Positions 14,381-20,032 of a stretch of 46,450 nt of DNA are shown here, one piece after another; the first letter of the stretch is position 1; each line of letters starts with the position of its first letter. The notes beneath the pieces were generated by a model. It had not been told where the DNA came from. It worked only from the letters and a program-made list of their open reading frames with translations, and did not search any database. Source of the DNA: a virus; IMG/VR virus record IMGVR_UViG_3300031456_000008, positions 1 to 46,450 of that record, one strand, 5' to 3'. Position numbers and translations under genes: made by a program.

Positions 14381-14447
14381 CCTGAGCAAAGCCTTCGAGG
14401 AGGCGTCGATCAAAGCCGCCAAGGACTGGTTGGGCACACATGGGTAG
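14370..14447 (+). CDS. Microprotein sharing the SKAF motif
   Basis: 25 aa (begins MASSLSKAFEEAS). Its opening resembles the middle of the 14177 protein, as if a short N-terminal part had been duplicated. Overlaps the stop by 11 bases. Confidence 0.45.
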   Translation: MASSLSKAFEEASIKAAKDWLGTHG

Positions 14448-14547
14448 TCAAGGTATGTAGAATGCAGCCCGCATGGCAAGCGGACCCGCGAACTACTTGG
14501 CAAAACCAAAGGGGTATAGAATCAACCACAGATGTAATGACATAGGG

Positions 14548-14610
14548 AAGGGCTCCCACGAACCAGCGCTTTGCTAGAGCGCGTTTGCAAATCAGTTCGC
14601 AAGAGCCCTT
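14548..14610. repeat. 63-bp imperfect palindrome
   Basis: Outer arms AAGGGCTC and GAGCCCTT pair fully; after a 3x3 internal loop the arms CGAAC and GTTCG pair; the apex contains GCGCT/AGCGC-type arms around a seven-base loop. It could fold as a rod-like RNA from either strand. Confidence 0.6.
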
Positions 14611-14671
14611 GTGTATCCAGGCCGAGTGGCCGTCTGCATTGTAGGTGGCTGCTTTTGCGGAGATCGAAGTC

Positions 14672-14713
14672 CCGACCGGGACGGCGCAAGCTAATCGCAA
14701 CCGTCCCGGTCGG
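14672..14713. repeat. 13-bp perfect inverted repeat
   Basis: CCGACCGGGACGG (14672-14684) is the exact reverse complement of 14701-14713, with a 16-base loop. No T-run follows in either direction. Confidence 0.75.
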
Positions 14714-14727
14714 TCCCCGCTACCAGC

Positions 14728-14753
14728 CATCGCATAGTGGGTCCTATGCGATG
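14728..14753. repeat. 10-bp perfect inverted repeat
   Basis: CATCGCATAG (14728-14737) and CTATGCGATG (14744-14753) pair exactly around a six-base loop. Confidence 0.75.
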
Positions 14754-14790
14754 ACCTTTAGAGTTTAGGGGGGCGCACTACTATTCAGGA

Positions 14791-14943
14791 ATGGCTAAAC
14801 AGCCGATTCAGAAGACTCAGCCCAAAGGCATCGACCCGAAGACGGGCAAGCCGTATGAGCCGATTGAGATCCCCCCGCTGAAGCGCAAGGACTTCGAGGA
14901 CGTTCTACGGCACGCGGCTAGGAAGGATCAACGAACCACGTAG
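14791..14943 (+). CDS. Small basic phage protein
   Basis: 50 aa, with KGIDPKTGKPYEPIEIPPLKRKDF, a build I recognise from small actinophage proteins of unknown role, ending in RHAARKDQR. Start ATG follows TTCAGGA, a modest ribosome site. Its end overlaps the leftward gene at 14928 by 16 bases. Confidence 0.6.
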   Translation: MAKQPIQKTQPKGIDPKTGKPYEPIEIPPLKRKDFEDVLRHAARKDQRTT

Positions 14944-15350
14944 CCTTCGGCGCGCATCTCTCTGCTTGCTGCGGAGTAGGCCGAACCACCACGTGCGCGG
15001 GACTCGACTTCTGAGGAAATTTCGCCCCTGACTCGTTTAAAGCGGATCAGGGCGTCTTCGTTGTCCAAGGAGTATTCGCATTCCCAGTTGCCCTCTGGCT
15101 TGACGGCCGTGAACGTGTTGATTTGCCGCTTGGCCTTGAGACTGCGCACAAGGGCATATCCAGGGCAGGAGCGCGACTCGGCTACTTTCTCCTTGTCGAA
15201 GATCCCAAACGCAGCTATGGCCGCCCCCACGGCAATCAGCACGAAGTACTTGTACTGCCAGAGAAGGAAGAAGGGCAGTAGGACCCACTCAAGCAGCCCC
15301 CAATCCTCCTCCTCTTCCTCCGGCTCATAGGGCTCTTCCTCCCAGTCCAT
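14928..15350 (-). CDS. Membrane protein with acidic N-terminus
   Basis: 140 aa, leftward. The N-terminus is acidic (EEEPYEPEEEEEDWG). One or two membrane segments follow at about residues 20-48 (WVLLPFFLLWQ, YFVLIAVGAAIAAFGIF). A soluble C-terminal domain has CPGYALVRSLKAKRQ and WECEYSLDNED. It is divergent from the XRE repressor across a small control region with a TTGACG dyad, a usual place for a repressor-controlled, possibly lysogeny-related or exclusion protein. Confidence 0.62.
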   Translation of the reverse strand: MDWEEEPYEPEEEEEDWGLLEWVLLPFFLLWQYKYFVLIAVGAAIAAFGIFDKEKVAESRSCPGYALVRSLKAKRQINTFTAVKPEGNWECEYSLDNEDALIRFKRVRGEISSEVESRARGGSAYSAASREMRAEGYVVR

Positions 15351-15375
15351 GAGGACGGCAGCGTACCGAAACCCC

Positions 15376-15400
15376 TTGACGGTTTGTCTCTTGGCGTCAA
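15376..15400. promoter_or_regulatory. TTGACG...CGTCAA dyad between divergent genes
   Basis: TTGACG (15376-15381) and CGTCAA (15395-15400) form an inverted repeat with a 13-base spacer. It lies between the leftward membrane-protein gene and the XRE repressor, so it is a candidate operator. Each half is also a fair -35, though no matching -10 is evident. Confidence 0.45.
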
Positions 15401-15427
15401 AGGCTAGAGGGATGAAGCTTCCTCGTC

Positions 15428-15640
15428 GTGGACCCCTTGGAGCGTTTCGCGCTCAACATGAAGCAGCTTCGCGAGGAGCGCGGCTGGTCCCAAGAAGACC
15501 TCTCCCACCACGCGGGGATGCACAACACGGCGATCTCCAAGCTTGAGCGCTGCGCCCGAGCGCCGCAGTTCCAGACGGTCATCACGCTCGCCAGCGCCTT
15601 CGACGTTCCTGCGGGCCGCCTCTGGGACGGAATCCCCTAA
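15428..15640 (+). CDS. XRE-family repressor
   Basis: 70 aa, GTG start. Residues 5-60 are a classical Cro/C1-type helix-turn-helix: RFALNMKQLREERGWSQEDLSHHAG, then NTAISKLERCARAP and TLASAFDVPAGRLWDG. Only one domain, as in small phage repressors. It is divergent from a membrane-protein gene and followed by the IS transposase. Its own autoregulation through the TTGACG dyad is likely. Whether it maintains lysogeny cannot be said, because no integrase is visible. Confidence 0.82.
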   Translation: MDPLERFALNMKQLREERGWSQEDLSHHAGMHNTAISKLERCARAPQFQTVITLASAFDVPAGRLWDGIP

Positions 15641-16776
15641 ATCACTTCATGCGCGGAGGCGGGTGCCGGAGGACGAGTTGCCGCCGTACGTAACGGCGGA
15701 TACCCATCGTGTTCCCCGGGTCGCCTCCACGCGTGAAGACCCTATGTTGTCCCTCTCTCGCTGGCAAGAGGGTTGTCTAGCGGGCCGCAGCTCGACTAAG
15801 CAGTTGCTCGAATAGTCCCTTCGACTCGCGTCGAGCGTTATAGCGCCAGGTGTACTCGTCCAAGTAGGACTGCAGCCATTTGGTCGAGACCTTCTTGTAG
15901 GCACCGCGCATCCCAGTTTTGAGGTTGCCGAAAAAGCCCTCGATGGTGTTCGTGTAGATGTCGCCTTCGACGTAGCGGCCCGCTGAGTGATTGATGACCT
16001 TGTGATCCAGGTACTCGCGCTTGAGCGGCCGATAGGGACGCCAATCGTCGGTGAAGATGATCGATTCGGGGTTGACGTTGGCCAGCACTTCTCTACTAAG
16101 CGCCGGTCCTCGGCGCGAAGGAATGATGCGCAGCCGAACCCTGCCGCCACGCTCGACCATTCCCAGCACCGTCGTCCTGCTCTGCAAGTGCGCGGTTAGC
16201 TCGGGAGAGCGCATTTTCAGCTTCTTGCGCGGTTTCCCGCCCCATGAAGTCTCATCGACCTCAACGTCTCCTGAGAGCGGTGAGCCATCGTCCTTCATCA
16301 GCTCGTTGCGGATCTTGTTGAACATTCGCCAAGCAGTCTTGTAGGTCACGCCCAGCTCGCGCTCTAGCTGCTTGGCAGAGATCCCACAGCGAGTGCTGGC
16401 CATCAAGAACATCGCGTAGAACCAAAGCTGCAGCGAGGTCGTGGACTTCTCGAAGATCGTCCCTTTCATCGGGTGCAGATGCTTCCCGCAGGAATCACAG
16501 GTGTAGGAGGCTCGCGATTTGGTCCGATGGAACTTCCGCTCTTTCTTGCAAACCGGGCAATGAGCATGGTGCCCATCAGGCGCATGGCGCTCACGCCAGA
16601 GCTTGTCTAGGCACGCAGCATCGTCTGGATACTCCTGCCAGAACTCAACCAAGGACAGATCGGAGTCCGATGACGCAGCTCGTTTCGGGTTATTTCGGTC
16701 GTTTGCAGCCATTCATCCACTATACATACTTTGGAGGGATAAGTGTGACCCGTCGAGAGCTTGAAAGGGTCCTCCG
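15641..16776 (-). mobile_element. IS1595-like insertion element, ends not resolved
   Basis: The transposase and its flanks, between the repressor stop and the next rightward gene. I searched for terminal inverted repeats: GTTGTCCCTC near 15745 and the reverse complement of the 16736-16750 side share TTnTCCCTC, which could be the inner part of imperfect ends. No clear 8-base target duplication was found by eye, so the true limits are uncertain. Confidence 0.45.
15777..16712 (-). CDS. IS1595-family transposase (ISXO2-like)
   Basis: 311 aa, complete, leftward. An N-terminal zinc ribbon (CPVCKKERK, then CDSCGKHLH, residues 52-78) precedes a helical DNA-binding part and a DDE core: DVEVDETSWGG (about 149-159), IIFTDDWRPY, and the end HSAGRYVEG...TIEGFFGNLKTG typical of IS1595. 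The promoter -10 TATAGT (rc of 16719-16724) lies six bases ahead of the ATG, giving a leaderless mRNA. All catalytic positions look intact. Insertion sequences are unusual in phage genomes. Confidence 0.9.
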   Translation of the reverse strand: MAANDRNNPKRAASSDSDLSLVEFWQEYPDDAACLDKLWRERHAPDGHHAHCPVCKKERKFHRTKSRASYTCDSCGKHLHPMKGTIFEKSTTSLQLWFYAMFLMASTRCGISAKQLERELGVTYKTAWRMFNKIRNELMKDDGSPLSGDVEVDETSWGGKPRKKLKMRSPELTAHLQSRTTVLGMVERGGRVRLRIIPSRRGPALSREVLANVNPESIIFTDDWRPYRPLKREYLDHKVINHSAGRYVEGDIYTNTIEGFFGNLKTGMRGAYKKVSTKWLQSYLDEYTWRYNARRESKGLFEQLLSRAAAR

Positions 16777-16944
16777 ATGAAGCGCGTAGAGATTGAAACG
16801 ACCACCCTCAAGCCGTGGGATGTACGCCCCGAGGACTTCGAGGGTAAGGCCAAACTCAACCTCCTCAATGTCAGGATGAATGAGAAAGGCCAAGTCGAGC
16901 TGGACGCTCACTACGGCCCTGCCAGGTTCAAGGACCACCGATGA
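16777..16944 (+). CDS. Hypothetical small protein
   Basis: 55 aa with AAAGGG seven bases before the ATG. KAKLNLLNVRMNEKGQVELDAHY is strand-forming. Begins the short gene run leading to the small terminase. Unknown role. Confidence 0.6.
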   Translation: MKRVEIETTTLKPWDVRPEDFEGKAKLNLLNVRMNEKGQVELDAHYGPARFKDHR

Positions 16945-17144
16945 GCGAGACCAAAGAGAAACCCAACCTTCACGGCTATGAGCCCTCAGCCGGGTTGTGT
17001 GCCCCCCACCTGCGTGGACCCTCTCTTCAAGGGCGCGTTGAAAGACTGGCGAGTGCATGCGAAGCTCAAGCTACCTCTTGCGATGCTGGCTGGATAGCTG
17101 ACCAAGAGGTAGCCAACATGCTACGGAGACTGCTCAATGGCTGA
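16941..17144 (+). CDS. Hypothetical small protein
   Basis: 67 aa with three cysteines in C-APHL, SACEAQATSC; ends in a helix (DQEVANMLRRLL). Overlaps both neighbours. Confidence 0.55.
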   Translation: MSETKEKPNLHGYEPSAGLCAPHLRGPSLQGRVERLASACEAQATSCDAGWIADQEVANMLRRLLNG

Positions 17145-17682
17145 GATTGCGGAGAAACCCAAACAGATACAGCGCAGATACGGCGCCCCAGAAGTCACGA
17201 GAGCCCTAACGGCTGTGGCCTACGCCAACGGGAACACCCGCAAAGCCGCTAGGGATCTCGCCGAAGACGGTATTCGCATGGACGACTCCTTGCTCTGGCG
17301 CTGGAAATCAGAACAGCACGTCGAGGAGTACGAACGGATCAGACAGACGATCCTCCCCCAGATCCGCAGGCAAGCCGGAGACGAACACCTGGACCTCGCG
17401 TCACGACAAATGGCCGTGAACAGACAGATCCTCGAACGCTTAGGCAAAGAGGTAGACGACCTCCCAGCCAAAGAACTCCCCGGAGCCTCTAGGAACATGT
17501 CCGTCGGAGCAGCCGTAGAGACCGAAAAGGCCCAGCTCCTCCATGAACAACCCACCGAGCGCCGAGCTGTAGACCTACCCAGCATGCTCAAAGAGCTACA
17601 GAGCCTAGGCGTAGAGCCGAAGAAGGTCCTCAACCTAGAGCCTGTGAGCGAAGAGGACGCCGAGGTTGTGCCTGATGGCTAA
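17137..17682 (+). CDS. terS: Terminase small subunit-like HTH protein
   Basis: 181 aa. Residues 18-65 are a helix-turn-helix of the small-terminase kind (VTRALTAVAYANGNTRKAARDL, then DDSLLWRWKSEQH), and the middle is helical, as expected of the oligomer-forming core. In a packaging machine this protein recognises the packaging site and hands DNA to the large subunit. It lies about 4 kb upstream of the large subunit and is separated from it by a control region and several small genes. Symbol inferred from context and fold. Confidence 0.65.
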   Translation: MAEIAEKPKQIQRRYGAPEVTRALTAVAYANGNTRKAARDLAEDGIRMDDSLLWRWKSEQHVEEYERIRQTILPQIRRQAGDEHLDLASRQMAVNRQILERLGKEVDDLPAKELPGASRNMSVGAAVETEKAQLLHEQPTERRAVDLPSMLKELQSLGVEPKKVLNLEPVSEEDAEVVPDG

Positions 17683-17944
17683 CGCTGGAGCACTCGCGGC
17701 TGCGGTCGAGAATGTTTGGACCAATGCTGTTCTCAGGCGTAATGGTCTTGACGGTGGCTCTTTAGAAGTCCACAACGATATCGTCTGCGTGCGCTACAAG
17801 GGACTGAACTTCGCTCAGCGCGTCGATCTCGACTACGGCGAGATCCAACAGCTAGTCAACGAAGTCGACAGCACGCTCGTTCGTCTAACCCAGATGGCAC
17901 GCCGCAAGGTCCAGAGAACTCCTGGCTGTTACTACCCACACTAA
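17675..17944 (+). CDS. Hypothetical protein after small terminase
   Basis: 89 aa. Strand-helix mix (GGSLEVHNDIVCVRYKGL, then VDLDYGEIQQLVNEVDSTLV) with a basic tail ending GCYYPH. Overlaps the small terminase by eight bases. No family recognised. Confidence 0.6.
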   Translation: MANAGALAAAVENVWTNAVLRRNGLDGGSLEVHNDIVCVRYKGLNFAQRVDLDYGEIQQLVNEVDSTLVRLTQMARRKVQRTPGCYYPH

Positions 17945-18355
17945 GCCCCACCCATCACCCAGCCAATCCCAGCCACAGAGCCAAGAGAGATACCTAGCCA
18001 GGTAGAGACGTAGGGCATCGGGTCTTGTGCTTAACGTCAGGGATATAGGGATGCAGTTGTCTCGCGTACCCAGCAGAGATCAGCGCACTAACGCACGCAA
18101 CTCCCCTCAATCCCTTCTCTCATGCCCTTTCCTCATAGCTTCATTAGTTGAAGTAATGGAGTACGAGAGAGCGAATTACGACCTTGCACCACGTCATGAC
18201 ATAGGGGGACGGGGGGAGGGGCCGCAGGCGTGGGCGAGCTGTATATGTAATTACCCCCCAGCCTGAGGAAAATCCAAGTAACGGGTCTTGTAATGACACC
18301 CCCGCCCTTGAGAAATCACAGCTAAACGGCTTCCGTAATGACATGACGCTCTGTG
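17945..18355. other. Non-coding control region upstream of the late operon
   Basis: About 410 bases with no gene. It holds TACCTAGCCAGGTA (17991-18004, inverted repeat), CTTCATTAGTTGAAG (18139-18153), the palindrome GTCATGAC (18184-18191), GTAATGACA boxes at 18289-18297 and 18334-18342, and a very G-rich run (18193-18211: five, six and four G). It precedes the late promoter and follows the small terminase, so it may carry the packaging site, late regulation or both. Confidence 0.55.
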
Positions 18356-18384
18356 TTGACAAGGCACGTAAGGACAGCTATTGT
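18356..18384 (+). promoter_or_regulatory. Near-consensus late promoter TTGACA-17-TATTGT, leaderless
   Basis: -35 TTGACA (18356-18361), 17 bases, -10 TATTGT (18379-18384), then six bases to the ATG at 18391. The best promoter in the window. A GTAATGACA box lies at 18334-18342, about 14 bases upstream of the -35, in reach of an activator or repressor. Confidence 0.85.
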
Positions 18385-18390
18385 CAGCAC

Positions 18391-18633
18391 ATGGAAACCA
18401 AGGAAACGGTCGTAGTCTGCTTCGTCACCTCATGGGCGTTAGCAATGATTTGCCTAGCCCTCGTTACGTTCGTTCCCCCCCTGGGCCTTGAGGCCTATGG
18501 CACCAAGGACATCGAAGCAGCATGCGCTCAACACGAAGGCGTAGCGAGCTTCAACCCAAAGCCTTGGCCGCCCTACCTCAACGAGGCTGTAGCTATCTGC
18601 CGCGACGGCAAGGTACACGCAGTGAAGCCATGA
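18391..18633 (+). CDS. Small membrane or secreted protein, first gene of the late operon
   Basis: 80 aa from the ATG at 18391, which fits the leaderless mRNA; a longer frame upstream would run through the promoter. One membrane segment (about residues 7-30, VVVCFVTSWALAMICLALVTFV), then a 45-residue outer part with two cysteines (AACAQHEG, AICRDG) that could form a disulfide. Overlaps the next start by four bases. Confidence 0.68.
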   Translation: METKETVVVCFVTSWALAMICLALVTFVPPLGLEAYGTKDIEAACAQHEGVASFNPKPWPPYLNEAVAICRDGKVHAVKP

Positions 18634-19067
18634 GGCGCAGCGCCCTGATTCAGTTCCGCCTAGAGCCTGAGCTAAAGGACAAGCTCAAGAAAAAAGGCGA
18701 CATGAGCGCCTACCTGCGGAGTCTCGTTGAGGAGGACTTGGGGTTGAGCAACGGGGACGCTGGTGTGGAACGTTCCAGCGAAAGCCAGGAGCGTACGGAT
18801 CAACCGTCCGGTGTCTCCGTTGCTGAGCCTCGATCCTCTAGCGAGAGAGCAGGACCGTTTGACGGGGATGACCCAACGCTTGTGCGCCAAAAAGCAGAAG
18901 CCCAAAAGGCAGCCGAGCAAGGCGAGTACAAAGTTCAAGTCAAGGCAGGTTCGGCCGTCCCAGATGCCTTCGATAACCGGGTAGAGGAGTTGGCCCGCAC
19001 GATGCCTCGCTCAAGCGCCAGACGCCTCGCCACCCAAGAGCTGCATCGCAAAGCCTCGAAAGCTTAG
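18630..19067 (+). CDS. Hypothetical protein with RHH-like N-terminus
   Basis: 145 aa. The opening (SALIQFRLEPELKDKLKKKGDMSAYLRSLVEEDL) reads as a ribbon-helix-helix DNA-binding fold, followed by a Ser-rich linker and a helical tail. It sits second in the late operon. A transcription role is possible; the long tail is unusual for a repressor. Confidence 0.58.
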   Translation: MRRSALIQFRLEPELKDKLKKKGDMSAYLRSLVEEDLGLSNGDAGVERSSESQERTDQPSGVSVAEPRSSSERAGPFDGDDPTLVRQKAEAQKAAEQGEYKVQVKAGSAVPDAFDNRVEELARTMPRSSARRLATQELHRKASKA

Positions 19068-19077
19068 AAAGGACTCC

Positions 19078-19269
19078 ATGCCAGCCAAGAAAGAAACGGC
19101 TAAGAAACCCGGGACTCTCGTCACCTTTCTCCTGCACCCCAAAGGACAGGTTCCCGCTCTCGTCGTTTCCAAAGAGAAACCAGGCCTCTGCCTCACGGTC
19201 TTCGCCGAAGAGGGTCCCTACGTTGCTCACAACGTCAAGCAGGGCTCCAAACCCGGTTCCTGGAAGTAG
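19078..19269 (+). CDS. Hypothetical small basic protein
   Basis: 63 aa, with a Lys/Ala-rich start and a strand-rich core (LVTFLLHPKGQVPALVVSKEKPGLCLTVF). GAAAGGA lies upstream of the ATG. Unknown role. Confidence 0.6.
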   Translation: MPAKKETAKKPGTLVTFLLHPKGQVPALVVSKEKPGLCLTVFAEEGPYVAHNVKQGSKPGSWK

Positions 19270-19278
19270 TTTGGGGCT

Positions 19279-19377
19279 GTGAAGCAAGCTTGGAACCGAG
19301 GCTTTCTCGCTGGTTGGACCTCTGCTTCTACCGGAGCAATAACTGCAGCGCTCGTCATTAGATTCTTCCTCTCCTAG
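19279..19377 (+). CDS. Membrane microprotein
   Basis: 32 aa with GTG start (NRGFLAGWTSASTGAITAALVIRFFLS): one membrane segment. Too small for more. Confidence 0.42.
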   Translation: MKQAWNRGFLAGWTSASTGAITAALVIRFFLS

Positions 19378-19403
19378 CTTCCCATCCAGCCAAGGAGACC
19401 CGA

Positions 19404-19523
19404 ATGACCAACCCTGCAAGGGGTACGAGGCTGTGGATCTCTCGCAAAACGGTCGGACTACGCATCGGTCGCTTTGAGATCTCGATCTATGTCTACGGCC
19501 GCCCGATCCTTCCTAAACGCTGA
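19404..19523 (+). CDS. Basic microprotein
   Basis: 39 aa; strong AAGGAG ribosome site six bases before the ATG. TVGLRIGRFEISIYVYGRPI is strand-forming. Conserved-looking start signals argue that it is translated. Unknown. Confidence 0.55.
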   Translation: MTNPARGTRLWISRKTVGLRIGRFEISIYVYGRPILPKR

Positions 19524-19534
19524 AAGGAACCTGC

Positions 19535-19672
19535 ATGTCTTACAAATCCCTCCCGCCCCAGCGGTTCGGAGGAAAACGGGGTGGACGGCCCTTCGTCGTC
19601 AAACCACCCAAACGAGGTAAACGACAATTCGCTGGTCCTCGCAGCTACCTGGAAAGAACGCGCAAGGGCTGA
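19535..19672 (+). CDS. Arg/Lys-rich small protein
   Basis: 45 aa with AAAGGA before the ATG. Very basic (KRGGRPFVVKPPKRGKRQF). Perhaps nucleic-acid binding or a minor virion protein. Overlaps the next ATG by one base. Confidence 0.55.
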   Translation: MSYKSLPPQRFGGKRGGRPFVVKPPKRGKRQFAGPRSYLERTRKG

Positions 19673-19806
19673 TGCCTCCCACGTCTCCTAAGCAGGCGCG
19701 CTACATCTTTGCGCAGGCCCGCAGGGGAACCCCTTGGGCGAAGAAATACATCGGCGAGGCTTCGACCATGAAGCCCAAACGCTCCTACCTGAAACGCAAT
19801 GGCTAA
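19672..19806 (+). CDS. Small basic phage protein
   Basis: 44 aa. KQARYIFAQARRGTPWAKKYIGEA resembles a short conserved phage virion-associated motif I have seen beside lysozyme genes. Overlaps on both sides. Confidence 0.55.
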   Translation: MPPTSPKQARYIFAQARRGTPWAKKYIGEASTMKPKRSYLKRNG

Positions 19807-20032
19807 CCGCCGCTACCTCACCAGCTACATCACCTCTGATGAGGAAGGCTCGATGCCGGTCCCCGGCCACGGCCCAACGGTCGGCAAGCTGGCCGAAGAT
19901 TACAACCGACGCAAACGCGAGGAACGCCAGCGTGCTAAACGCCGCCGCAAACGGCGGCAGACCAACGCCAGAGCCATACGGCAGTGGCGCAATCGCAAGG
20001 AGCCTTCCGGGTCTGGCGAACGGCTGGTTTGA
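19799..20032 (+). CDS. Arg-rich small protein
   Basis: 77 aa, with a remarkable Arg/Lys run (residues 38-60: RRKREERQRAKRRRKRRQ). Likely binds DNA or RNA. Its stop overlaps the start of the lysozyme gene. Confidence 0.55.
   Translation: MANRRYLTSYITSDEEGSMPVPGHGPTVGKLAEDYNRRKREERQRAKRRRKRRQTNARAIRQWRNRKEPSGSGERLV

Larger units (their letters stand above)
14448..14790. other. Structured non-coding region with three successive dyads
   Basis: About 340 bases with no convincing gene. It holds a GTAATGACA box (14534-14542), a 63-base imperfect palindrome (14548-14610), a 13-pair perfect hairpin (14672-14713) and a 10-pair perfect hairpin (14728-14753). None is followed by a T-run, so they are not simple terminators. 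The density of dyads suits a structured RNA, an attachment site or an origin. Confidence 0.55.

Noticed and set aside
14548-14610. tRNA gene on the minus strand
   Set aside because: The arm GCGCT-CTAGCAA-AGCGC looks like an anticodon arm, but there is no T-arm and the D-arm is poor; the element is explained better as an imperfect palindrome.
14410-14730. Leftward 106-codon frame
   Set aside because: It covers all of the hairpin elements, with Cys-rich low-quality sequence and no ribosome site; more likely a non-coding region.
18193-18211. G-quadruplex
   Set aside because: Only three separate G-runs of three or more are present, so a standard four-run quadruplex is not supported.
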